Shown here: positions 1 through 11,129 of the stretch, piece by piece
Numbering within the stretch: position 1 is the stretch's first letter
Layout of the letters: each line of letters starts with the position of its first letter
Source of the DNA: Guyanagaster necrorhizus
Lineage: Eukaryota; Basidiomycota; Agaricomycetes; Agaricales; Physalacriaceae
Direction of reading: 5' to 3'
DNA: 64,000 bases
NCBI RefSeq assembly: GCF_019112545.1
Contig: NW_025064881.1
Span: forward strand, 256,309-320,308
Position numbers and translations under genes: made by a program
The notes under the pieces: generated by a model
The model's database searches: none
The model's input: the letters and a program-made list of their open reading frames with translations, nothing else
Told to the model about the DNA's origin: nothing

Positions 1-113
1 ACATTCCCCTAGATTCCACGAAGGGACTTCAACGTACTGCCCGGAAGATCGAAGAAAAGGTATACACGTTTATCATAGCATGGTGGGAACTATCTATGCT
101 GTTCCAGCCCCAT
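1..113. repeat. 113-bp direct repeat, copy 1
   Basis: Near-identical to positions 4678-4790, with the same strand orientation. The first ~95 bases match exactly and the tail has a few substitutions. The two copies bracket 4.5 kb containing the F-box relic and the tRNA-like duplication. Copy 2 lies just upstream of a SET-domain relic, so this may be a displaced piece of the same ancestral gene. The copy may extend left of the window. Confidence 0.9.
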
Positions 114-1380
114 CTAAAGGTGTGATTATTATATGGGTGATACTGCCCTTCTTCAAAGGCGAACGAAATACAAAGGAGATTTTTTGTACATTATTTCATT
201 TAACATGGTCTCTGACTTGGATCTTGGTCGACGATTAGAGTGATTAACGGCAACTGCGAGGCGGCGGGGAATGGCTTGTGGCGCATGAGCACTGTGTGTT
301 ACTGGAAATATTTATTCCTTGTCTATATATCAAGCTTTCAGTGCCTAGCTTTCACAAATTCGCGGAAGCTCTTACCATCCACAGTAAACCTTACCTGTGT
401 ACCGTTCTGCGCTCTCGTAATGGAAAATTCGGACATCCCAAATTGCAAGAGGATAGTCATCATATTCTGGTGATGCATCTTGAGCAGAGCCGACTGAAGA
501 TCCTTCGTCCGATGGAGCTGGGAAGAGGGCGGGGCGTTCATACGGGGCCCCTTGGAGTCATAAGCCTAAGGGATGGTCAGGTCTCATACTCCTCAGCTGC
601 GGGCACAACCGCAAAAGCCTGACTGAGAGAGGGCGTGAACCTGCCTCTGTACTTAATGGTCCATTCGGAAGGTCGACAATGGATCATGGCGAAAGTGTCA
701 TCGAAGAGATTTATTACGTCAACACGAATTTCCACGATGCAGATTTCTCCGCAAGTTCTCATATCACTTCGCAGAGATACATCTGGTTCTGATGAATGTC
801 TGTCTGTCTTTGACAGTAGTGAAGGAGAGAGGAAGGCTATTCGCTCGAGAGGGAGAGAGAGCAAGAGATACGAGGCGATAGTTGGGAAGGCTCAGGTGCG
901 CATTGCTGACACGGAATTCTGACCACATAACCAAGCAATTCCGGGGGGAAGCCGGACATGGAGAAGAAGTGATGGATGAGGGAACGATGCTCTGAGTAGC
1001 CTGCCGTTTCCGCTGTCGCTGATCTTCAAGACTATGTTGCGCGAACGTAGTGCATTCTTTTGGATGGCGGATGTAGCAGATTCTGGAAGTTCTGCCAGAA
1101 AGCGAAAAGGCAACAGATCTTCGATGGCTATGCGCCCGCTCATCATGGCAGTTCTACGGAGAGCTTGGATTAGGGTCCATGATAACATAGCGACACACTC
1201 ACGACTGGTCAGAGAGAAAATTGTGGACACCTTCTTGATGATGAGGACTGGAGTGAGCAGTAGTAATTCAATATTCAGGTGTAAAAAAAAAACACTGAAC
1301 AATGAACACACTTACGTCTGGATAGGTACTGACTAGTGTTTAGTGCCGCGGCGGTGCGATCTCAGCATTGAAGTTTAGAA
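114..1380. other. no supported gene
   Basis: Short open frames occur on both strands, the longest being a 139-codon minus frame at 892-1311. None shows a recognisable domain, consistent splice sites or start context, and the frames overlap each other. I see no repeats or RNA genes here apart from the direct repeat at the left edge. Confidence 0.5.
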
Positions 1381-2395
1381 TGGACAGCCTACGTTCAGAG
1401 ACTTTGCATGGGAAGCTATTGCTCAGTCGTGGCGGTGGGAGCACTTAACCATCACTCCTAATCACGAAGTTATTCCTTTTTTTATCCAACATTCTTGGCT
1501 GTCAGCTTAACAAACTGTCTCACCTGACAGTCCATTGTCATGAATTGGGGACACCTCATCATATCGATGCATTCCATACTGTTGAGCTTCATACCAACTG
1601 TGCGGGCATCCAGTTCGAACTGCCATGGAATAATATCGTCGCATTCTTCGACTATATGTTTTGGGGGGGGTTCTCAACATGTATGTCGTGTTATTGATAT
1701 GATTCAGCGGTGCCCAAACCCTATAGACACTTCATACGCAATTGATATGCTTTCCACCCTCCATAGCGGTTAGCCTTACCCCTCCGTTTCGATCAAGTTC
1801 GCGCGATCTCACGGCATGTGAAGGCCCTATATTTCGGAGCGTAATCTTGCTCCACTTAGAGAAAATACGCGTTGTTCCTAGCAAGGATGAATTTTGTCCT
1901 GATGATGCTCTTCCGGTTCTTCTGGGCCTCGTCCAACGCTCGCAATGTCCTCTCGTATCACTCGAGCTCATCGATGTCATCTTCACTGACATTATTTTTT
2001 GACATTCTCCATTGCAACCCCACACATCAACACTCTCAAACTTTCCAAAATGCAAAGCTGGGCCACCGGCTACGATCGCATATTCAAAGCCCTCGTTGAC
2101 CTCTTGGCTTCCCATCCCTCTACTCGGCAAAGCTCTCTTCCTCTCTTCGCGAATCTTCATATCAGTGCTATCAAAAAAGCCCTGTTCTTTCGTTGATCAT
2201 GGTATCTTTGAGATGGAACACTAGGATCCTGTCAGCCGTCACCCTGGATATATCTGAGTCAGGGAAGAACTTGAGTTGGGGGTTGACAAAGAGTTTTGCA
2301 AGTACCAAAAAGATGGACTGGATATCAAACTTAGCATCTTACATCGTGATCGCGAAGCTAAAGCCCTATGCCCTATAAGAAAGAGATACGTCTAA
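1381..2395 (+). pseudogene. F-box/LRR-type gene relic
   Basis: Three plus frames in turn give peptides typical of basidiomycete F-box/LRR-like proteins. Examples are 'HLTVHCHELGTPHHIDAF' near 1520-1580, 'LPWNNIVAFFDYMFWGG' near 1620-1670, 'ITLLHLEKIRVVPS'-like text near 1845-1885 (read as VILLHLEKIRVVPS) and 'LVSLELIDVIFTD' near 1955-1995. Aromatic 'P-x-L..L.L' spacing recurs as in leucine-rich repeats of this family. No single frame or plausible GT-AG splicing joins the pieces, and no F-box proper is visible upstream. I therefore read it as a decayed, 5'-truncated copy. The assignment rests on composition and repeat rhythm, not on a signature motif. Confidence 0.4.
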
Positions 2396-2524
2396 ATTTT
2401 AAAGATCATTCGTCCGTACCTAGTTGCCTAGGCGTTCCGCTATCTCAACGTGCATCTGAGCGATCGATCGTGCCGAAAGTGATCGAAAGTGTTTCTCCCG
2501 CCGTGAGAAGAACGCACTCCTAGT

Positions 2525-3120
2525 AGTAAAGTGATGCGCAGTGGACCTGCAGGAATGAGGTCATCAATAGCATGATTTGGGACAGTCAACATCTCGGGAA
2601 GTTATGTTATGTCACCCTTGAAACCCGAGAGATGTCGATGTCTGTTGGGCGGGTTGGTTATGATGCATTGGTCCATTGCAAGGATGTGAAAAATGATGGT
2701 AGATTGTTACGCCCCACGCGAGACTCGAACTCACAACCTCAGAAGAATTGGAATCTATTTTCTGCAGCAAGGAATGACGCCTCCTAAAGCAGTCATTCAT
2801 CACACAGAAACTACATATCTCTGATGCTCTATCCTGTTGAGCTAGAGGGGCACAGAAGTGGATGAATGGACATGATGTTTGTGGATATTTTAGGATCATG
2901 GAAGAAGGAAAGATGACATGGAAAAAGCTGTGGAGGCCGCATGACAAGCCTGCAACAAAGTGCCAGCCCGACCTATTTTGAATGTTGTGAATCTTTTATC
3001 ATTCCACAAGGCTTCTGCTATGTTGCCAAGGAAAGAAGCCTGTCTCTGCAATCTACTGGCAGCAGGGAATGGGTGGCAAGAGAATGTGATACAAATGTGA
3101 AGTTGAGATCAACTGTTGAT
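2525..3120. repeat. diverged tandem duplication, unit 1
   Basis: Unit 1 of a duplicated block. 'tcgggaagttatgttatgtc' at about 2592 corresponds to 'tcaggaagttatgttaattt' at about 3478. The tRNA-like sequences follow, then a shared tail ('gacctattttgaatgttgtgaatc' versus '...ttttaaacattgtgaatc'; 'gcagcagggaatg' in both). The offset is about 880-905 bp and the copies are clearly diverged, so the duplication is old. A third partial copy of the leading part appears near 4209-4290. Confidence 0.7.
2710..2851 (-). tRNA. tRNA-like sequence 1 (Arg-like body, intron-like insert)
   Basis: Read on minus, this gives a 7-bp acceptor (GCCCCTC with GTGGGGC, one T-T mismatch), D-arm GCTC/GAGC with an A-box-like TAGCTCAACAGG, and a T-arm GTGAG-TTCGAGT-CTCGC with a B-box. 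The anticodon stem is TCAGA/TCTGA. The body resembles eukaryotic tRNA-Arg. The anticodon loop is replaced by 76 nt (2744-2819). That is longer than a usual fungal tRNA intron, and a standard 37/38 intron position would leave A rather than U at position 33, so I cannot assign an anticodon. It could be an intron-containing tRNA with unusual splicing or a tRNA-derived pseudogene. The antisense 'protein' frame here is spurious. Confidence 0.5.
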
Positions 3121-3410
3121 AGATGTGCCATGAGGAACCACCTACAAAGCACTGACTGATGTTTCCATCTGCTCCTGAATGTCAGCAGAGACAGTCAAGC
3201 ACATCGCTAGAGGCCTATACTGAAAATGACCAGGTTCCATACCTCATAAACTTTGCACACATGGGCAATTGTTCATGCCAAAGAACATTGTAGATACTAA
3301 GTATCTCAGTCCTGGCATGAGAAGAGCATGCAGTGCTCCTGGAAGGATAAAGTCATCATGCATGTTTGGAACAAATATCTGCAGAAGGAGGGAAGCTACC
3401 TTTATGAAAG

Positions 3411-3990
3411 CAATGCACAGTAGTCCTGGATGAATAAGATCATTAATAGTATGCTTCAGCAGGGGGAGTCAAAGTGTCAGGAAGTTATGTTAATTTGCCA
3501 TTGAAACCTGATGAGGTTTGGTATTTTAATACTGCCAGATGAAAGATGCATTTGAAGATTGTGAAAAATTGATGCAGTATGTGTCCTATATATATATAGG
3601 ACTATTGAAAAAAGTCACCCAGTACGAGGCTCGAACCCACATCTTCAGAAGTGGTGAATGCTCCCTCATAGAAAGACCGATTCCAACAGCAACCAATCGT
3701 CCGATGAGGAAGAACCCCCATTTCTGCCGCTCTATCCTGTTGAGCTAAATGGGCATGAAAGAAAAAGAATGGACCCGAGTGTTATAGATGTACTGTAATC
3801 ACGGAAAAAGGAAGGACAGCATGGGAAAAGATGTTGATCCCTCATGCCGAGCCATGCAGTCTGACCTATTTTAAACATTGTGAATCTTTTATTACTCCAA
3901 ATGCCCACATCTGTCCTTGCAATCTATTAGCAGCAGGGAATGTGTGAGTAAATGTGCCATAAACTCAAGTAGGCATCAACCATATAAACT
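3411..3990. repeat. diverged tandem duplication, unit 2
   Basis: Second copy of the block described at 2525-3120, in the same orientation and with the same order: leading segment, tRNA-like element on minus, 'gacctatttt' tail. Both units are poorer in CpG than the neighbouring genes, but not CpG-free. Confidence 0.7.
3616..3754 (-). tRNA. tRNA-like sequence 2 (insert-bearing)
   Basis: Paralogue of the element at 2710-2851, on minus. The acceptor is GCCCATT with ACTGGGT, the D-arm GCTC/GAGC is identical, and the T-arm is GTGGG-TTCGAGC-CTCGT. Anticodon stem GCAGA/TCTGA has its first pair broken. A 73-nt segment (3650-3722) replaces the anticodon loop. Relative to copy 1, acceptor pairs 5-68 (C-G versus A-T) and 7-66 (C-G versus T-A) changed on both sides. 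That covariation suggests the cloverleaf was kept functional for some time after duplication. The anticodon is unresolved. Confidence 0.45.
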
Positions 3991-4677
3991 ATACATGATG
4001 AGAAATTACTTACTTATGAAAGGCTGACATTTCCACCATACTCCTAGCGAGGTAGATAGTTGAGCGCATCACCAAGGGGCACTGAAAACAACTGGGCCTG
4101 CCCAAGAACCTGACGTTTCATTATCTCTGCATGCTTGGATGACCAATCATTCCGAAGAGCATTGAAGAAAAGTACCCTTCTCCTGGCCGAGAACTGCATG
4201 CCATATGTGCTATGCAGTGCTCCAGGTGGGAAAGCTAAGAAACTATGTTTATGCTGCCCTCGAAGCCCGAGAGGTAGATGCGCTACGGTCAGCGCTAATA
4301 GTTATACATGCCTTCTCTTTCTACAAAGATGACTACTACTACGGATCTACATCGGCATACAGTAACAAAGGTGATGAAGTATCTTATGAAATGCTTCCTT
4401 CAAGTCTATTCCATCAGTTTCATGACGTCAGTGTGTTTTTTTTTTTCTGACGCCATTCATTAGAGCTTTACCTATACAACGCCGATCATTATCTTGGACA
4501 GTGAAGTCGGCAAAAGCGGTAGCTTGGCTGCTGCTACCATCGGTCTAGGCGCATCAGTTCTGGAATTTATCAAAGGAGGGGATGACGCTGCAATCTGTGT
4601 GTGTGTCTTCGACTATTATCGAACTATTTGGGATTTAATCCGTATTTTTTTGCCCATTCTCGAGTAGACATATTGAA

Positions 4678-4790
4678 ACATTCCCCTAGATTCCACGAAG
4701 GGACTTCAACGTACTGCCCGGAAGATCGAAGAAAAGGTATACACGTTTATCATAGCATGGTGGGAACTATCTCCGCTGTTCCGGCCCCCA
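4678..4790. repeat. 113-bp direct repeat, copy 2
   Basis: Copy of positions 1-113. It sits inside a plus open frame (4601-4867) about 250-300 bp upstream of the SET-domain relic. Confidence 0.9.
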
Positions 4791-5035
4791 TCTCTCTGCA
4801 AGAGCCGATGCCCCCCCCAGAACAGCCTACTTTTTGTCAAGAATTTCAGGGGGGAACACACACATGACGATCCTTCTTTTCCAGAAGGCTCCTTCGCTCA
4901 TACAAGATACAGTTCTGCATTGATGGTTTCGACGTGTTGACCCATCTTTTTGGCGTTCACGCGCTCTCTATTTTCGAACAGGATAACTTTCCAGCGAAAA
5001 GCTCTCAGAGATCCAACATCATTCTAAACGAGTAT

Positions 5036-5336
5036 TACACAGGGCTCAAATTACAACTTTGAGCTGAACTCGTCGCGCCCTTTGGATGCCGCACGTCGGG
5101 TGGAACGAAACGAGGTATCTTAACCATTCAGACAAGCCCAACTGTGAAGTCCTTGGTTTGACCATAGTTGCATTGGATGATGTTTACCCGCCCCATGCGT
5201 ATATAGTAAAGAATGTTAACGACGAACATCGCATTGGAATCTTTATCTGTTCGTATTCTGATCGAACGTAGGCGAAAATGTCAACAAGGGAGAAGAGCTC
5301 TTTCCAGACTATGGACACAGATACTGGCAGCAGGTG
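5036..5336 (+). pseudogene. SET-domain relic, E(z)/EZH-like
   Basis: Fragments of a SET domain appear in successive plus frames: 'NYNFELNSSRPLDAAR' (about 5049-5097), 'NETRYLNHSDKPNCEV' (5104-5151), 'VNDEHRIGIF' (5215-5244) and 'GEELFPDYGHRYW' (about 5289-5328). Order and spacing fit the C-terminal half of an Enhancer-of-zeste-type H3K27 methyltransferase SET domain, which has NHS-x-NPNC, then VNGDHRIGIF, then GEELFFDY. The 'NHSC' cysteine is Asp here. A frame change lies between LDAAR and NETRY. A plausible intron (GTTTGA...TATAG) separates NCEVL from the VNDEH part. Only a 23-nt GT-AG segment would join GIF to the last block. No N-terminal SET half or CXC region was found. I read it as a decayed fragment. 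Confidence 0.5.
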
Positions 5337-5578
5337 AGCCCTTAAAGTGCACTGAGCGACAAAGCCAGATTGAAAGCATGTACTAGTATGGAAATAGCGC
5401 CCCAGAGCTGGGGGGGTGGAAAACAGGCAAGACGAAGAACAGATGTACCAGAGGAAGACGACCCAGATCTACGGTACTCATCGACAGAAGATTACCCTGA
5501 AATTAGGAAGCGAATATACATACAGAAATCCGAATCTAATCCGTGTCTAATCTCCAAAAAAAGAAATAATCTACCGAT

Positions 5579-8500
5579 CTACCATTCAAAGCCCTCGGAA
5601 AAAATACCAGAGAAATTATGTTCGGTGTCCGAACCGGTCACCTTTTCAACTTGGTACGAAGAAAGCAGGGACTCGAAGGACAAACCTACATAGAGGTCAG
5701 TCCGTTTAGAATATGTAGAATAAACGAAGGCGTAACTGGTCGATCCGGGTAGTGCCAATGGCTGTACTTGTGGGATACCATCAATGAGAGCGGCGTTGTC
5801 TCGAGGACTATTGCCTATTGTAGAAATGATTAGATCAAGCTCAATAATCGAAGGAAAAGAAAAAACGACAGACTACTGGGCGACGACAAGTCCTTCACAT
5901 GAGTAAATCTCCGCAGAAGACCAGCATCCGGGAGGGAAAAAACATTATTAGCCTTATCCGATGTGATCAAAAAATCAGCCTTTGACCGTCCACCGCCGCT
6001 GGCCCGCTGTTCCAATACCTATAGGACATAAGCCGCAGTTCGCCTACGAAAGAAACACAGACATACACTAATGACATATGCGAGTCCATTCCAATACACC
6101 TCCATCCTCTTCAAGGCTTTCAACAGCGCAGACAAATTCTGCTTGGCTAAGCCGTTAAGAAACTCGGAGTGTACACCGACCGTTAGATCTTCCGACTGTG
6201 CATCGTGTATGAATGCGACGCCAGCAATAAAAATGCATTGATGAAGGAACGGGTTGGCACAGTAGGACGGCGCATCAAGTACATCCGCAAAAACAAGACA
6301 TTCGGCGATCTGTCGTGAAGATGCCAAAGATATCTTTGTGGACCGCTTAACACCGGACGAGATGGGTGTCTCTTGACCGCTGGGGCTATGTCCCAAATTG
6401 GGGTGATGTATCAGCGCCAGAACAGCATTCGCCCAAAGGTGTAAAAAGAGAAAGCTGCCCTGCAAGCCGTTCGCCCGTCAGTATCAAAGCAATTGCAGAA
6501 AATATTGCGACGAACACCCTGGTGTTGAGCAGATTGTGCTCGAAAATTGTCAACCGACCAGCTAAAACGTATATGATCAGTTGAGGTTGTAAACTGCAAT
6601 CTTGGACATACCTCAGACCTGGCGGCAAGGTTCCAAGGAACTCGACCAGTTGGTCCTGCAACTCCTGCAAGCTTTCGAGGCTATGGACGACAGGGTTTGA
6701 TACGGATGTGCGAGGGCACCCTCGACTCCCGTTCTAGATGGATGGGGTAATATGGCCGCTGAGAGAAACTATGTTCGGAACAAGAACAAAAACTCGTACC
6801 ATCACGTCAGCTATCCGTCCGGCCAGAGCGAATAGCCTAATAATTCTGACGAACGGGGATAGGACCGGAGGCGCTGAGGAGCTATGAGGGATGAAATCAC
6901 TCTCTGTGGGCAGCGGGATCTCAATGATATTCTCATTAATCGTTACGGAGCGACCAGTTCCAAACGACAGGACGCGATCCTAGAAAGGGACGATTGGGCA
7001 GTGAGTAAAGAACGTTCGAAACTATGAACGAATGTCTACCATTACGAAAAGACACCAGAACAATATCTTCTCGTCGCACACATCGTCGTCATCCGGTGAT
7101 CCAATGTTGATCTATGAAAAACGTCAATCATACGAAGCAATCGATAGTATAAATCCCAACCTTATGAAGTCCTATATCTACGGCCATTCTAATGGCCAGT
7201 CCCGAAAAGTTCTGCACACTCGAAGTGTCACAAAAATCATCACACCGGTATTCAGTCTCGACTGACCCAGAGACCACTCTCAGAGCTCTGAATTCAAACG
7301 AGATTAGCCCAAAGATGAAAAGCAGCATTCATGTCAAATGCACTCGCCTCGCCGAACTCAGCCCATGAGAGCAATATCAAGCCGCCCACGACATCGGTTG
7401 ACGGTAATCGTAGAAGTGGCGGTACTAGGCCCCAGGCAGCCTCGATGTACTGGGATGGTTTACGCGTAGGATGAGGCGCAAATCGGACGGCCAACGCGTT
7501 CATTGCATGCAGCAGGAACGTTGACATTGTCCCACTGCATTATTTAGTACGACGGGAGCATAAAGTAAAATATTGGGAGTATGATTCTCACCTCTTGATG
7601 CGTTCCTCTACTCTTTCTCTCCGAAGGAAAGGCCAATGCTGCCAGAAATAGTAGAAAAACGTATTAATTAGTGAGACATCTGGGGATAAAGAGGACATGT
7701 CTTCGAGTATAGGCTCCGCGGGAGAAAGATGGTCCGGCGAGTTCGAGTGTGACCCCGCTGCCGAGCTATGGAGCTTGATGAAAATCTCATTGAATCCTGG
7801 ATGTATTGCCGTACACCCAGACTGCGGCATTGTCGTCGTTAGAATCACGTAAGAAAAAAATTTCAAGGACATACAAAGCGAAACTAGATCCGAGGACGTG
7901 AGTGACATGGCAAAATAGAGGAGGGTAGAGGACATACATAGCAAACTTTGAGCGTTTTGCTCTCTCCAAGATCGCCTTCGAGGTATGCCATTGGACGGCT
8001 TAGGGCCTCTACCATCTTTCCTGCGTCTGGATGCACTTGAGGAGTGGTCGGAGGCGACATAGAGCCATAAATGTCCGGTTTATGTTTCGGGAGTAATGGG
8101 TGCGAGAAGTCCTGTCCGTGCTGCTGCCCCGATGGCGGAAGGCAGGGCTGAGAGAACATCGGAGGCGCCGATGTGAAGGGCATAGGTCCATACTGTGTTT
8201 GCTGAACCACATTGCTATGTTGCTGCTGCAGGAATTAGCTGCCCAGCAAATATAAAAAACTGAACGAGCTACTCACCATCGGTAATTGCTCGAAGCTCCT
8301 GTCATTATATGCGCCCCGCGACCATTTGAGGGACGGATCCTCCCATTCAGCCTCCTCCATCTCTTTCCGAGTGCGCTTTCGCCGTCGCTCGCTCGGCCTG
8401 ACGCATTCTACACTGGCTTTGGCGCATCGGCCGCACACGGGCTGGATGTTGTCGCATTTCGCTTTCTTTACTCTGCATGGAAGACAAGCAAGGAATCGCG

Positions 8501-8830
8501 GTTGTGGCTGGTGCGTCTCTGCTGGGTACGATGGTCCATTGACCGACTGCGAGGAAGGGCTGTCCTTGGACGTTACGACGATAGCGGCCCCTTCCTTCGG
8601 AGACGGTTCCCATAGATTGTGGAGATGGTCGAAAGGAGCATCCAGCAGGGTAGGCACGTCAGTCACTATCAAAAATGTGATCAGCCACGGAACAGGGCCA
8701 AAGGTTAGCAGTGACACGTGCTGAAAGCCGGACGGCCACTCAGAGCAAATAGCTGAGTCATCGTAGGGTCTTGTAAAATGGGCGCGACCGCTGACGTAAG
8801 CTGGGTAGCGATATCATCAGTAAAAGCCAT
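5579..8830 (-). CDS. Zn(II)2Cys6 transcription factor with fungal middle-homology domain
   Basis: Predicted nuclear DNA-binding regulator. Exon 1 is 8830-8716 (ATG, MAFTDDIATQL...), exon 2 is 8665-8277, exon 3 is 8225-7938 and exon 4 is 7821-7592. At least six more exons run to a stop at 5579-5581. Exon 2 carries the binuclear zinc cluster CLPCRVKKAKC...C-x2-C-x6-C, followed by a basic linker SERRRKRTRK. Downstream are hallmarks of the fungal transcription-factor domain: 'IHPGFNEIFIKLH', 'GLAIRMAVDIGLH' (~7180), 'LFWCLFVMDRVLSFGTGR' (split by an intron near 7020), 'LPPGLRWSVDNFRAQ' (~6600), 'NPFLHQCIFIAGVAFIH' (~6230) and 'VLEQRASGGG' (~6010). The tail 'SPRDNAALIDGIPQVQPLALPG' ends at 5579. 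Exact junctions of the last exons and near 7300 are not settled. The target pathway cannot be told from sequence. Confidence 0.85.
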
Positions 8831-9150
8831 TGTTGTGAAAATCTACAAAGGGAGAGGGAAACAAAAAATACTGGAGCAAGACGGTTGACAATCCCTCTAT
8901 TTAACGCCTGTTAATTTGTGGCTTCTGTAGGCAACATGGGGCCGGCGCCGTGATGGCAAAGTGAAGACATCATAATAGCCAGCCTGTTTCCTCGCGCCTC
9001 GTGTTCAGTGGACATTGGGAGCGGCATAACATGTGGGCGACTATGCTACAAAGCGTGACATTTTACAAAAAGCCCTATCTACTCCTGCATATGGAAGTAA
9101 ATGCCAAATCTGGCACTGAGGGATTGTAGATAATGTTATTCTGCATAAAT
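8831..9150. other. upstream region of the transcription-factor gene
   Basis: No gene is seen. It is AT-moderate and presumably contains the promoter of the minus-strand transcription factor that starts at 8830. I could not single out a convincing TATA box or operator. Confidence 0.4.
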
Positions 9151-9893
9151 GGGTGATTTCCCGCAGCATTTAGAAACACAGATTATTTTCTAAATCCATC
9201 AAAGTCCCAATTTGAAATCATTTAGAATTTATATTTCTAAACCGTAAACCAATTTAGGTCTGGAAACACAAACAGCGATCGGTGAGGGTTAGCTGAGGCC
9301 GAAACGAGAGACAAAGGCGAGATAGGTGTTACTTTCCTTTAATCCTGGACTTTATAGGCCTCGATAGGCATCCGAAGTGGACTGCCTTACAAGTTTGTTA
9401 CTACCGTGAATTTCAGAAAGTTACCCGAGTCGGGTATGAAAAAGACAGTAGTTGGGATGGAAAAAAATGGCCGGTTCTCAAGAAAGTAGCTGGGAAGTAG
9501 CCTTATAGACACTTCACAGTATTTTTTAGGTCCACCAAAGATTCGGTACAAGGATACAAGGCTATCGGAGCAAAAATGAGCTTTGGACTGAAGACAGGCG
9601 CGGCAGGACAGTGGTAGGTACATGAAAGGCGACGTGAGTGAAAGAAGACGCCTCGGAAACTAACAGGTCCAAATAGAGATCGAGATTGATGGAATTGCCA
9701 AATGCGGTTATCAAAGGTTTAGAAACATAATTTAGATTTAGAAGGGGGGGTCGGAGGGGTCGTCTAGACTAAAATCTAGACGAGGGTGTTTCCCATCAAA
9801 TTGTGGTGCTCATCCAATTTGTTATATCGGCATCGCTCGGCATCTCTGATTTAGAAAATAATCTATGTTTCTAAATGCTGCGGGAAGTCACCC
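9151..9893. mobile_element. non-autonomous TIR element (MITE-like), ~743 bp
   Basis: The first 45 bases (9151-9195, gggtgatttcccgcagcatt...) and the reverse complement of the last 45 (9849-9893) differ at only about two positions. They are flanked by a 3-bp direct repeat AAT (9148-9150 and 9894-9896), a possible target-site duplication. Sub-terminal inverted repeats rich in 'ttctaaa/tttagaa' occur inside (about 9222-9246 and 9712-9742). No transposase frame is present; the minus frame at 9387-9623 has no recognisable domain. TIRs starting GGG with a 3-bp duplication are compatible with the PIF/Harbinger superfamily, but this is inference. Confidence 0.75.
9762..9783. repeat. short hairpin
   Basis: Perfect 8-bp inverted repeat cgtctaga-ctaaaa-tctagacg with a 6-nt loop, inside the TIR element. 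Confidence 0.7.
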
Positions 9894-10179
9894 AATGCTC
9901 AGGCTTTCATTTCCCAATTTTGAAGCTCAGCAAGATCCAATAGCAAATTTGTGATTTGATGGCAACGGACAAATTAAAAGAAACCGCGGATAGTCACAGA
10001 CCAGTCACATGTCCTTAGCAGTGACGCCATCCATTCTTTCTCCTTCGTAGATCTTTCTCCGTGATGACCTCGAGTCCTTAACCTATATCGCCCTGTTCCC
10101 TCTTCGCCGAAATTGCCTTGGAAACCTCGTCCAGGCGAGGAATCTCACCTGCGCTCACAAGAGATTGTCCGACACATGA

Positions 10180-10524
10180 AAATCAAATTGTTCAGGCAAA
10201 GATTTGCCTCAAGACTTTCCGGCCGAATTCAGCGACCTGCTCACCTACAACGAGAAGACGAGCGAATCCTCCGATGGACGCCCTGCGATCCACAAACCAG
10301 CAAACGTTCTTTAGGTGAGCCCCGAGGTCGAAATTCCTTGCGAAGACGAAGAAGACGACGACAACGATGACGACCTTGGTGAGGACAGTTACTACGGAAA
10401 TGGAATGGACATTGACATATGGGAGCGTCAAGGGGAGCGAGACAGGAACTTGACCATACTGGCAGAGCAGGAGGCAGCCCTCGATCGCTGTACCCCACTG
10501 ATCACAGAAGTGCTAGACACGTAA
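10180..10524 (+). pseudogene. unidentified open segment with acidic stretch
   Basis: One plus frame is open from about 10180 to 10524 except for a single TAG at 10312-10314. It reads DLPQDFPAEFSDLL before the stop, and after it a highly acidic run (EDEEDDDNDDDLGEDS) followed by 'NLTILAEQEAALDRC'. There is no domain I recognise, no clear start codon and no supporting splice pattern. It may be an exon of an unknown protein or a decayed gene. Confidence 0.25.
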
Positions 10525-11007
10525 ATCAGCGCAGTCGCTGGTCTTTGCATTATTTTCTAGTGTCAGAGAGTAAGATAAGGCCCGGAACTTTGCTCGGAGC
10601 GATGCATACTTGATCGCTTTCAAGTATAATTAACAGATATACTACTACGCGCATCCAATTGGATCGTCGAGAATGACGGAGACCATTCCAGGAGAGGTCA
10701 CCATCTCAGCAGTCATTCCTACCAATTTTTATAATTAGATATCCCCCTACCATCATGAAAACAATCTGGCTCTGAGTGGCAAACTTCCCTCGTTGGTCCA
10801 CACCTCATTAGCCAACATTACTGTTCTCGCTTGGTGCAACCACGAGTTCTGTCATCCGGTATCCACGGTCGTCAGTGCATACGCCAGGTGCCGCGTAGTT
10901 GAGAAGACCGTATTGACAATATCCAAGAAATGATGAAAGAAGACATCCAATAAATCATTCACAAGCAAAAAAGAGCTTCAGCATTAGTCTCATTTATTCA
11001 TTTATTG

Positions 11008-11095
11008 ACTAAGACTGACGTTCTATCTGCAGTGAATTATTTTCTCTGTGATTTTGGCAATGATATTGATACTCAAACCCTGGTCTGATTCGTTC
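11008..11095. repeat. direct repeat r1, copy 1
   Basis: 'gactaagactgacgttctatctgcagtgaa...ggcaatgatattgatactcaaaccctggtc...gattcgt' recurs in the same order and orientation at 11358-11443 with roughly 75-80% identity by eye. No coding function is seen. Confidence 0.7.
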
Positions 11096-11129
11096 TGGTT
11101 CGTTATACTGCCGGCCGTTTCCGTGGATG

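Noticed and set aside
2612..2947. 111-codon minus frame containing 'PLAQQDRASE'
   Set aside because: This is the well-known spurious translation of a tRNA sequence; the DNA here is the tRNA-like element at 2710-2851.
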